Positions 1 through 42,300 of a stretch of DNA of 64,000 bases are shown piece by piece (the stretch's first letter is position 1; every line of letters begins with the position of its first letter). The DNA is from Chionoecetes opilio (Eukaryota > Arthropoda > Malacostraca > Decapoda > Majidae). A model generated the notes under the pieces. The model made no database searches. It worked only from the letters and a program-made list of their open reading frames with translations, and was not told the origin of the DNA. The translations under genes and the position numbers were made by a program. The stretch spans positions 105,001 to 169,000 of the forward strand of contig JACEEZ010022582.1 of NCBI GenBank assembly GCA_016584305.1, read 5' to 3'.

Positions 1-1075
1 CATTAGTAAGATCAAAAACACATCCTCTACATAATCTCCAGATTTAGACGGAATGTTTACATACACAGACTCGGTCAATAGCATGTGTGGTAAGAAGTAT
101 TTTTCTTTTAGATATTTTCCCCTATTGGCTTTGAGGGGCATTCATTGGGTCACGTGAGACACCACATCCCACCAGCACAGAGACAGGAGGAAAAATTTTA
201 TGGCATGTACAATGGAATGTGCTCTTTCCAAGTGGCTGCCTAAAAAAATCAAAAGCGTTGAGTAAAATAATAGTAATCAACATACACTAAGAACTTTCTT
301 CTTTACATTTACACCACAACAATACAACAACCGGACATATCTGCGATAGCCACGACCTTTTCAAACATTAAACAGCTAAACCGATTCAAAAATGGTACCA
401 GCATTTAAAGCCTCGTACACTTGTACTCGAAAATGATTCAATGAATGGTACATGCTATAAAATCAAAAATGGAACCACTGAAATCTGCTCTACAAACTCT
501 TTGGTGGTGGCATGACTAGCAAGATCCAACAATGTGTTTCTCTGTATCACAACCAGTCCTTCATGTTATGACTTGGAAACCTCAAGCTCATTTGTACTTT
601 AAACTCACACCAACATTTCATCCCAAAGAGCATTTCTTAATCAGGAAAGTTTACACCTACATAAGTCTTGTGGCAGTAAGTGGGCAAATATGGGTTAAAC
701 TTATAGTGTTCAGAAAATATAAAAGATGACTGATTCATTTTGATCCTCAGTTAAAATTAAATGCTTGAGTCAGATTTTCCTCATAAAATATGAGTGCGTC
801 ACATCTTCCAGTAAAGTCTCCGACGACTGATAACTTCCCCCTAACCCTGAGGCATAAACGGTGTACATGAGGAAAAAGCAGAAAGATCTTTCAGCTCTCC
901 AGTTGACGACAGCAGCAAGGCAGTGTCTAAAGCAGTGCCGGTCAAATTAATTCAACCCACCACTTCCGCGATGATTCAAATTCATTTAAACCAACACATC
1001 ACAGTATTTTCCTAGACACTCCATGCAGAACAGCCCAACAAAACACCTCTTATCAATACTAATTTTGGCTTAGCT
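1..1075 (-). other. RhoGAP 3' UTR / downstream flank
   Basis: About 1.08 kb follows the stop codon on the minus strand with no repeat that I recognise and no clear AATAAA on that strand, so the transcript end may lie outside the window. A 65-codon plus-strand frame (532-729) looks like chance. Confidence 0.5.
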
Positions 1076-32569
<31,494 letters not shown>

Positions 32570-32684
32570 ATCCCGCCCTCGACCACCCTCAACGCCTGAA
32601 GCACACACCACCATCATCATCATCATCATCATCATTATTATTATCCTCATCAATCAACGTCACCATCATCATCATCATCATCAA

Positions 32685-32898
32685 TTAACCCCTTCACGCC
32701 CAGATCTTTCCTTTACTATAAAAATAACTGTCTGTTGTTAGCCATAAAATTACGAAAAGTAACTGAATATACCAAATTAGTTAGTGGACAAGGAAACTAA
32801 ACAGGTCATATCTATAAAATATTGCTTATATTAATAAAAAATCGTCTAATGGTGGTCAAATTACAATGGAAATCACGTTCTGGGCCTCAAGGGGTTAA
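32685..32898 (-). mobile_element. TTAA MITE copy
   Basis: TTAA flanks, directly beside an (ATC)n tract, about 90 bp upstream of RhoGAP coding exon 1. Confidence 0.8.
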
Positions 32899-32924
32899 AC
32901 ACTTAACTTAATGGTATATATATA

Positions 32925-33815
32925 AACACACACACAAGGCAATGCAGTGTAATACTAACTAAAGTTGCTTTGATGAAGAGAAAATTAGAAAAAAACATCC
33001 TAAATCATAATAATAGCATAATATACACCTTGGAACCCTTAATGCAGTGGTATATATACAAACACACAAGGAAATGTTGCGTAATACTAACAAAACTCCC
33101 GAAGGCAATGGGAAAAATTATGATAGGAACTTTTTAACTTCATTTTACATAACAGTAAAGCCCCGTCCACACTACCACTCACCACCGTCGGCGCTTGCCG
33201 ATGCCAGTGTTGTGTCCACACATTTTTCTCACTTTTTTGTCTTCAACTCGCTGCAATTTCTCAACTATTTCTCCCATTTAATTTTTGATCACATATTCGT
33301 AATCAGCTGACTTTCTTGGTTCTGATGGTATACGGTACATAGCCATACAAAAATATCTAGATGGTGAAAACTGCCGATAACTTGAAGCATATGGTCGGCG
33401 CTGACCCGTGAGTGACGGGCATGCCCGCCCAATATTAAACCTGCTGAATGTTGGCGGGCAGCGCCGACGATCACATTTTGCTCGTCGGCATAGTGTCCAC
33501 ACTGCCACTTTTGAGTGACGAACACTGTTCGACGGGAAGCGCCGACGGTGGTGAGTGGTAGTGTGGACGGGGCTTAAGATGCTTTGATGAAGAGAAAATC
33601 AGGAAAACATCGTAAATTATGACATTAATACTAACAAAACTCTCGAAGGCAATGGGAAAAATTATGATAGGAACTTTTTACCTTCATTTTACATAACAGT
33701 AAGATGCTTTGAAGAAGAAAAAATCAGGAAAGCATCGTAAATTATGATAATAGCATAATATATAAACACACACACAAGGCAATGACGTGTAATACTCACA
33801 AAACTCCCGAGGCTG
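32925..33815. repeat. Tandem copies of the 5' UTR exon donor region
   Basis: The segment around the 33800 donor (TAATACTCACAAAACTC) recurs near 33080 and 33637, with a partial copy near 32950. A Harbinger-like MITE later split one unit. Confidence 0.82.
33159..33574. mobile_element. Harbinger-like MITE with TAA target
   Basis: 416 bp with ends AGCCCCGTCCACACTACCAC and its complement, flanked by TAA. A paralogous unoccupied site (ACATAACAGTAAGATGCTTT) is present near 33695, so the target duplication can be read directly. Confidence 0.82.
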
Positions 33816-33907
33816 GCCCCTCCTCTCGCTGTCAGTCTGGTGGCTTCTTCATGAATGTCTTACGTCATACTGGCCTGCTTTCCATGCACTGGATCACTCC
33901 AATTCAT
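33800..33907 (-). other. Probable 5' UTR exon of the RhoGAP gene
   Basis: On the minus strand a pyrimidine tract and AG precede 33907, and an exon-like 108 nt ends at a strong GTGAGT donor (33799-33794). All frames contain stops, so it is non-coding. It holds a 15-codon upstream ORF starting at its first three bases, plus two more short ATG frames, which could dampen translation. It sits upstream of the exon with the start codon and matches its strand. Assignment to this gene is inference. Confidence 0.5.
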
Positions 33908-34004
33908 CTGAAACAATCAAAGATACTCAATCAAAGCTGGTTTCTTCAGTAGTTAGTCAGAGATACTATTTTAGGTACAGAATCGTTGGTAAAATTCTCC
34001 CTAG

Positions 34005-34381
34005 AGTCCTTTCTCACCCTTATGAGTGGGCTTTTTTCCTCCAGACCTTCACAGATCTATTCAGATACCTCTAAAACGAAATTATAAAGTGGGGGAGAGA
34101 TGCCCCCTTCAACCCCTAAATGGCCCCCAAAATAATATTACTAACACCACACTATAACCTTACCTAACCTTACCAATAACCTCCTAGCGAGACCTAAGGG
34201 CGGGAGAGAACTAGAATTTTACCAGGTTAGGTTAGGATATATTGAGGTTAGGTTAGTAATTTTTTGATATTTTTTAATCTCTCCCCCACTTTATAATTAC
34301 GTTTTAGAGGTATCTGAAAGGATCTGTGAAGGTTTGGAGAAAATAAAACTATACTAATAAGGACAGGAAAGGACTCTAGAA
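34005..34381. mobile_element. Different foldback with CCTTA/CCTAA centre
   Basis: Arms include ACAGATCTATTCAGATACCT and AAAGTGGGGGAGAGAT with inverted partners. Centre has CTTACCTAACCTTACC and TTAGGTTAGG. Unrelated arms to the 7.6 kb family. Confidence 0.62.
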
Positions 34382-36055
34382 TTTAACAAAGTATTGTATG
34401 AGCTGTGATGTTATTTATGTAAGGTTTGAGTGACAGATGTGACAATGTGACGAGTTTTGATGTGTTCACGAGCCAATCTGTTGTTAGTGTTTGGCAGAAA
34501 ATTAAGCATCACATCGTAAGCGAAACAAAATCAAACTTGTCTGAAAATCTTGCAAGTCATAAACTAAATTTTTACCAGTTCTAAATATGTAATAGATTTC
34601 CACCAAAAACAAGTTGCAGATTAATATCTATAAAAAAACACACACATCAAAACAATACAGAAATACAAAAATTTGTCCTCGAAAACAGTGGTGCCCAATA
34701 ACAAAAAGGTACCAAAAATCTAACAAATCTGGAAAAAACTTGGCACAGCTGGAGTTGCAGTTGGTAAAAATGGACAAGGACTGCGCGGTCATTTTCAGAG
34801 ACACCGACTAATTATTCCTGGTCAAAAATAGATGCTTTTTCTAATGGAGATAGTTTTATTTTCCGGAAACCCATAGTTAAAAAAAAAAAAATATTCATCA
34901 CCGAATTTTATAGTCGCCGTTTCCATTAAAAACACTGTATCTCCATCCAGTTTTCTTATTTATAAATCACACTTCGTCCTGTCCTTACCATACCCCACAC
35001 TCAGCTGTCGTGCCCTGTTATACCCTTAAATGCCCTTAAATACCAATATAAACAGGTACCTTTAGCCTCACGATGAGAGAAGAGACCATACCCTGACAAG
35101 AGTGGCAAGTACAATGAGTAATATTTCCGGTGGATGAATGCATACATAACTCATGACAAACTTAAGCCATCACATGATATACAGTAGATAATCACCCGTC
35201 ATACACTACCACACCATCCATACCCCATACCCCTCCCCCTCCTCTTCTTATCACCACTAACACCATGTAAATCACAGATAACAATGTCTCTTATCACCTC
35301 TGACGCTACAAACTTCCTGAAACCACACATAAACTCACTATTTACTATGACCTAATTTAAGGCAGTCAGTTCACTCCTGTTCCCCTTCAGTAACTTCGAA
35401 CACTGTACAGTTCTTCATCTTTACAAATAGTCTGAAACAACACGTGCAATGCAAAGCGACTAAAAACGTAAGGGGTCAGTGATGCTACATACATACATAC
35501 ATACAAACATTGATACCACGGGGCAAGATAATCTGTCGGGCCCTTTAAATGACCCGAATCAACACACACCTGGAACCACACACGCCCACAAAAACATGTA
35601 TTACTCCTGTTTCACCCCGCCCACTACCCGTTTTAATAACTGTATAAAGGCAACTTACTCTACAGGAGGGTTTGGTCGGATACTTTAACATTAAAAGTCA
35701 TTCCATCTTTGTAATTTGCCGAGTACAGCCGCCATCCCCACCACACCTATCCAAACATTATAAAAATCAATATGGCGCCTGTAAATACTAGCCTAGCGGG
35801 TTTCTGCCACACTATACTCCCTCATGCCGCCTAGTTTGAAGCACGTCTCGACCTGTTTCCCTTATTCCTATGACAAAGACTACATCTATAAGTACACGTC
35901 GGTCATAAGGCATAGGGTGGTCTATGTGTCTTGTTTATACCTTATGGTGTATGATGTACGACGTATGTGTAATTGGGGCGCAGAAATTGTGTAGAAAGTC
36001 GTGGTTCCTTTCCTTTTCGTTTTGCCTTGACCTAAATTCTCACACCTGTTACCTC
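34382..36055. other. Region between the divergent RhoGAP and POLDIP2 genes
   Basis: Unique AT-rich sequence that should hold the RhoGAP promoter. No clear TATA or initiator could be assigned. A short block (34760-34845) recurs at 39780-39850. Confidence 0.4.
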
Positions 36056-36311
36056 CCGTAGATAACACTATAGTCGCCAGTCACTCGCCACTGCACTAAT
36101 GTCGCCAGGCGCCATATATTACGAATTTTAGCATCACTACTGATTTGTATGTGCCACTGAAGATGATACACAGTAGTTTATATTGTGTACATCACACTAC
36201 ATGTCTTCAGTGGCACATAAAAGTCTGTAGGGATGCTACAATTCGTACTATATTGTGCCTGGCGATGTTAGTGCAGTGGCGAGTGACTGGCGACTTTAGT
36301 GTTATCTACGG
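36056..36311. mobile_element. TA MITE (CCGTAGATAAC family), well preserved
   Basis: Best copy: CCGTAGATAACACTATAG at the left and its complement at the right, near-full-length foldback. The left TA is changed, the right is intact. Confidence 0.8.
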
Positions 36312-37258
36312 TAGGCTGTTACTCTACAATCTGAAGAAATCTATGTTAAGGCTCTTCAGTTAGGTTGTGTAGAATTATATCTAACGTCTGCTACAATACA
36401 TAAATGTTACATGCAAGTAGTTACATGAATCAGGTAAGTCATAATTTCGTGTGCACGTACATATTATTCATCAACACCTTGAATATACCAAGGAAATTTA
36501 GTTATACAAATTTAAAGGCCACCGCACACCAGAAGCTACGCGCCATAATAATAATGATAAAAATACCAATAATGACAGTAATAATAATAAAATTAAAATA
36601 ATATTTCATAAAAGTCTACCGAGTTAGTGAAACCTGACAAAATCTTACCGCAGAGTCTTAATTGTTTCAGCCACACGGCCTTAATTGCTTCTCTGTAGCG
36701 ACTTTCTCCAATCTTCGCTCACCCTCAAGAGCGAGCTTCATGTTAAAGCGAAGGCCGAGCTTCAAGTAAAATACTTGACAGTTCTTATTTTATCTCTCTT
36801 GGCTCACTCCCCCCAGGGTAAGAACCGCTAGCCTAGACCTCACTTCGATTGAGAATTTCTGGTGGAAAATGATTCCATGGGCAGGATATGCGAGCTCTCT
36901 CGATCCATAAGGTGCTAGGTAGAGGCTGCAATGCGATAGCTGTTGGCTTTTCTTACCCCAGCATAGCTACACAACGTACATACCTTGCCATCCTGCTTCT
37001 TCGATGTCTCAACTCTCAGAAGTTTGCCCAAGAGGAATACAATATGATGGCAGGTTTTAAACTGAAAAATATGCTGTGCAGTACTATATTATATATATGA
37101 CCACTACTTCCACTGACTACCACTGAATTCCAATAGGTTTACTGACTGACTTCCAATGACTTCCAATAGACTGACTTCACTACTTCCACTGACTACCACT
37201 GACTTCCAATAGGTTTAATTACTGACTGACTTCCAATGACTTCCAATAGACTGACATA

Positions 37259-37302
37259 GATTCTACCTGCCTGACTAGTCAACTAGTCAGGCAGGTAGAA
37301 TC
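37259..37302. repeat. Perfect 21-bp inverted repeat
   Basis: GATTCTACCTGCCTGACTAGT and its exact complement separated by two bases, after a tandem CTGACTTCCAATGACTTCCA region (37105-37257). Confidence 0.9.
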
Positions 37303-37730
37303 CGAAATTTCAACTCCCGACCACAACCACAACACAACCCCATACGTTTGAGTTAAAAATAAATATACTGCCGGATGCGGATTTTTACTACCTTGACGTA
37401 GATGTGATTTTCATCCAATTCTGTAATGGTCACTGTTTCACTCACATTGCCGCCCTGTGGGCACTAAAGATGTCACACTTCCCGCAGTCCCGGGTTAAGG
37501 CTTATTTCGTGTTTTAGAGGATTTTTTCATTAGTTTTAGTTTGATCTTTATTTAGTTTAGTTTTTATTCGTGTTTGGTGTTATGTTTTGTTTTATATATA
37601 TGTGTATTTTTTTTTTTTTTTTAGTAGTAATATAATATAATATAAACGTATACTATGGATGCGTCTTCAGTGGCACATACAAATCAGTAGTGATGCTAAA
37701 ATTCGTAATATATTGTGCCTGGCGACATTA

Positions 37731-38121
37731 AGGCCTCTTCCATTTGCGACATTTCAAGAACCAGTTCACGGAACCCAAGAGTTCAGGCGTTCCATTTGCG
37801 CACGAAAACCTGGGTCCGAGGCAAAGCGCGTAGTGACTTAGCAAAACCCGTGAACTTTCTCTACTCACATTCATTGGTGGGTAGCTTGGGTAGAGTTTTC
37901 AGTTCATAACAAACAATGGTCGCCTTGGGCCCTATTTCTCTTATCGTGAAGGGTTTTCCGCATGCACGAGTCGGAGAGGATGTCAGACGGCATAAAAGAG
38001 GCATACATGGCTGGTGGGGGCCATGCGTTCCCGCGATCTTAAACTTGATATGATCCCTACACATAGCAGCTAGCTGAGTTATATCTCGTTATCTCTCTCT
38101 CTCTCGTTATCTCTCTCTCTC

Positions 38122-38214
<93 letters not shown>

Positions 38215-38380
38215 ATATCTCTCGTTATCTCTCTCTCTCTCGTTATCTCTCTCTCTCGTTATCTCTCTCTCTCGTTATCTCTCTCTCTCGTTATTCTCTC
38301 TCTCTCTCGTTATCTCTCTCTCGCTCGTTATCTCTCTCTCTCGTTATCTCTCTCTCTCTCGTTATCTCTCTCTCTCTCTT

Positions 38381-38421
<41 letters not shown>

Positions 38422-38603
38422 CTCTCTCTCTCTCTCTCGTTATCTCTCTCTCTTAAATTGCCTCGTCAGCTGAGTATGTTTATAAACAAAAAACGGGGTT
38501 TTTGCGTTCCATTTGTGACACGCGAACCCAACCCTGAACCCAGAACCCAACCCTGAACTGAAAGAACTGGTTCATGCAACTTGGGCACAAATGGAAGAGG
38601 CCT
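37731..38603. mobile_element. Harbinger-like MITE nested in a TA MITE
   Basis: Ends are AGGCCTCTTCCATTTG and its complement, flanked by TTA on both sides, a three-base target typical of PIF/Harbinger. It interrupts the second half of a foldback MITE whose sequence resumes at 38604. It contains a long (CT)n tract. Confidence 0.75.
38091..38455. repeat. (CT)n tract with CTCGTTAT interruptions
   Basis: Lies inside the Harbinger-like MITE at 37731-38603. Confidence 0.93.
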
Positions 38604-38929
38604 TTAGTGCAGTGGCAAGTGACTGGCGACTATAGTGTTATCTACGGTAGAGCAGCTGATAGGTATATATCAAGGATAGTATATATACTATATACTATCC
38701 TTGGTATATATTGTGAAAATGACTAGCATTGCGTTTAATTCAGTATGTTTATGAGAGAAGATGTGGTTGGATATGAGTTGAAGATGACAATTCGTCATTG
38801 TGTGCACATTCACCTTTTTTTGGCATTAAATCAATCAATCAATCGTCATTGTGTGGTTGTTTTGTTTACAGCTATCAGCTGTGATCGCCGAGCGGGCGAG
38901 CCCCGACAAGAAGCTGGCAACTGTCAGCC

Positions 38930-39086
38930 GTCCGGATTCGCCTTGGTCTTTAAAAGGAGTCTGGATAAATTCATGGATGGGGAAGAGAGGTGGATGTAGT
39001 AGGTAGTGTTAAGTAACAGGAACTACCTCGTGTAGGTCGCACGGCCTCTTGTAGCTTCCTTATTTTCTTATGTTCTTATGTTCTTA
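38930..39086 (+). mobile_element. CR1-like LINE 3' end upstream of POLDIP2
   Basis: Sense to POLDIP2; includes SLDKFMDGEERW-type coding and ends in TTCTTATG repeats 175 bp before the start codon, so it may lie in the 5' UTR or promoter. Confidence 0.75.
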
Positions 39087-39261
39087 AAGGGTCTTTGGTG
39101 ACAGGGACAATTTTCTACCTGGCAACTGTGGCGGTGGTTTAACTTTAAGGTTTAGCACTTTATGTGGCAACAGTGGCTTTCCTTTCCAACAACACGGTGA
39201 CTGAAAACTGTCTGACGGAGACCTAACGCCAACTAGTGTGTCGTGCAGGCTGGCAGGCAGG

Positions 39262-39344
39262 ATGTTGTTCTCCTGCTCTGGCCTGCCCTTTGTCACTCTG
39301 AAGTCTGCCAGTAGCCTGCTTCTCTCCTGTGCCAGATACAGCAG
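39262..39344 (+). CDS. POLDIP2: POLDIP2 exon 1 (residues 1-28, presequence)
   Basis: ATG at 39262, ends ...ARYS plus AG before GTGAGA. The phase-2 end fits exon 2. N-terminus lacks acidic residues and ends in SCARYSR, consistent with a mitochondrial targeting peptide. This start gives the only phase-compatible first exon that I found. Confidence 0.85.
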
Positions 39345-42300
39345 GTGAGAGCAATGAGGGGTCATGCATAGAGCTGCCCGCTGCCTCCCTCCCTCCTTCG
39401 GGTGATGCGTAGAGAGAGGTCTTAGGCCTTTAGTATATAGAGGTCTTGGGTCTTTAGTATATAGAGGTCTTGGGTCTTTAGTATACGTATAGAGGTCTGA
39501 GGTCTTTAGTATATAGAGGTCTTAGTTCTTTAGTATATAGAGGTCTTTAGTATCTAGATTTCTTAGTTCTTTAGTATATAGAGGTCTTACCGGTAGGTCT
39601 TTAGTATATAGAGGTCTGAGGTCTTTAGTATATAGAGGTCTTAAGTCTTTAGTATATAGAGGTCTGAGGTCTTAAGTATATACAGGTCTTAGGTCTTTAG
39701 TATATACAGGTCTTAGGTCTTTAGTATATACAGGTCTTAGGTCTTTAGTATATACAGGTCTTTAGATATAGAGGGGTAATAATGGACGAGGACTTCGCGG
39801 TCATATTCAGAGACACTTGACTAATTTTTCCTGGCCAAAAATAGGTGTTTTTTCTAATGGCTAGATAAATTTATGGATGGGGATGAAAGGTGGATGTAGG
39901 TAGTGTTAAGTAACAGGAACTACCACGTGTAGGTCTCGCAGCTTCTTGTAGCTTCCTTATGTTCTTATATTCTTATGTACAGGCTAGCAGGCTTACTTCT
40001 CCCTGAAAAATGTAACCTCCTTCCTCCAACAAATCCACATCCTTTATCTGATTTAACTATCCTGCTGTAACATTCCATTACTGTATTTCCCCTTCCCTCA
40101 CCGTTTCGCCATATTTATATAACCCCTCCCATATTTCTGCTTTGCCATAGTGCCATATGACCTCTGATGTCGGGCACATTCACCTTTTTTGGCATTAAAT
40201 CAATCAATCTTATGTACAGGCTAGCAGAGGTGGGTCGCTTTGAGTCCCCCAAGCTGACGGGGAAATACGAGACTGGCCAGCTGTTCCTGCACCGGGTGTT
40301 TGGGTACCGCGGGGTGGTGCTCTTTCCCTGGCTGGCTCGCGTCTATGACAGAGACGTGCCCAACAAGAAGGAGTCGAAGTAGGTGGACCTCAGTTCAGTT
40401 CAGTTGTGGGTCGGGAGTCTGGCCTTTTTCATCGGCACTCCCTGACGTGTTTCTTCTTGCTGTCTGGGTCTTTCATTAGTTGTCTTCTCTTATTCTATAT
40501 TTTTTGTTTCTTTCTTCTTATTTTCTCTGGTCATCCAAAAGCTGTTGATTGTTCTTTTTGCTTCTTCCACATTCCCATCTCCAAACAAATACCCTCCCAC
40601 TATATCCTCTTCCTCCTCTATGTAAGCTTGTTGTAGCCTCCCACTTTTCTTTCTTTCATTATAGTATGCTGGGCACCATAACAGGAGATCTTTTAAGTCC
40701 TGGGAGTCCTATCAAACACTGCATAGATGCCATAATGTAGGATTTTCTTTATGAGCTTCATTGTTTATACTTTGTACCATTTGACTCCATGTTTGCAGGC
40801 CACTAGATGAGAGCATGAACTATAATCAGGTAGGCAAGGAAGTGAAAGGACGAGCACACACCTATTACCAAGTCTTGATCGACTCCCGAGACTGTCCGTA
40901 CATTGTGAGTTTTGCCGTGTTGTATTCAATAATTTTATAGAGGCTTCTTTTATGCTATGTATTTATTGATATGAAGTTGAAAAAAAATCAGAAAGTAACG
41001 TAATCATTGAGATTCATCATTTTTTTGAGATGTGATTTGGCCTCAGAAGTCTTATCTTACATTTTTTTTTAGCTGTTATAATGTTTTACTAGTTTTCATG
41101 AACCCACAGTTTGTTTAACCCCTTGAGACCCAGAACGTAATTTCCATTGTAATTTGGGTACCATTAGACTATTTTTAGCGACTGTAAGGAATATTTTATA
41201 GCTATGACCTGTTTAGTATCCTTGTCGACTAATTAATTTGGTATATTCAGTCACTTTTCGTAATTTTATGGCTAAAAATAGACTATTTTATATAGCAAAT
41301 GAAAGATCTGGGCCTCAAGGGTTAAACAATGATAAAGACATAATGATAATTTTCTAAACCACAGATTCCTAAAGACAGTCAGACAGCTCTTTAGTTTCCT
41401 TCTGCAAACCTCAATTTTCTTTTTCTTTTTTTCTTCCTTCCTTCCCTTTTTCTCACCGTTTCGCTATTTTTCTATAACCCCTCCCCTTTTTATGCTTTGC
41501 CAGTGCCATATGACCTCTGATGTCTGGCACATTCACCCTTTTTTGGCATTAAATCAAATAAAATCTTCCCCCAGAGAGCCCAGACTGAAGCCGTCACCTT
41601 CCTCGGCAACCAGGACAATGGCAGAACACTCTATGCCGTGCCTGGGCTGGACTACATCGGGCATGAGGATGTCATGCCATACACAGCAGGCAGCAAGAGG
41701 CCAATAAGGCATGACCTGTTTGATAAGTTCCTCTCGCATTCAGCTGACAAAGGTACTTGCTAGTTTCAAGAGATTTTTCTGTACAAGTTAAATTTTTGAA
41801 GTGCAAATTTTACAAAAGTATAAATCTTACAAAAATTATACAATGACATCATATAAAGACATGCTGAATATTCACGTGCAGGCATTGATGTAGGGATGAT
41901 TTTTGCTGAATATTGACCTGCAGGCATTGATGTAGGGATGATTTTTGCTGAATATTCACGTGCAGGCATTGATGTAGGGATGATTTTTGCTGAATATTCA
42001 CGTGCAGGCATTGATGTGGAGATGATTTTTGCTGAATATTCACGTGCAGGCATTGATGTAGGGATGATTTTTGCTGAATATTCACGTGCAGGCATTGATG
42101 TAGGGATGATTTTTGCTGAATATTCACGTGCAGGCATTGATGTAGGGATGATTTTTGCTGAATATTGACCTGCAGGCATTGATGTAGGGATGATTTTTGC
42201 TGAATATTGACCTGCAGGCATTGATGTAGGGATGATTTTTGCTGAATATTGATGTGAAGACATTGATGTAGGGATGATTTTTGCTGAATATTGATGTGAA

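Larger units (their letters stand above)
37661..38647. mobile_element. TA MITE (CCGTAGATAAC family), right half, split by Harbinger-like MITE
   Basis: Only the right arm remains (CTTCAGTGGCACATAC to CTACGG) and it is split at GACATTA by the 873-bp element at 37731-38603. Confidence 0.72.

Noticed and set aside
532..729. 65-codon plus frame near the window start
   Set aside because: Antisense to the RhoGAP 3' UTR, no motif, chance length.
33278..33525. 76-78 codon minus frames
   Set aside because: Inside the Harbinger-like MITE; no transposase motif.
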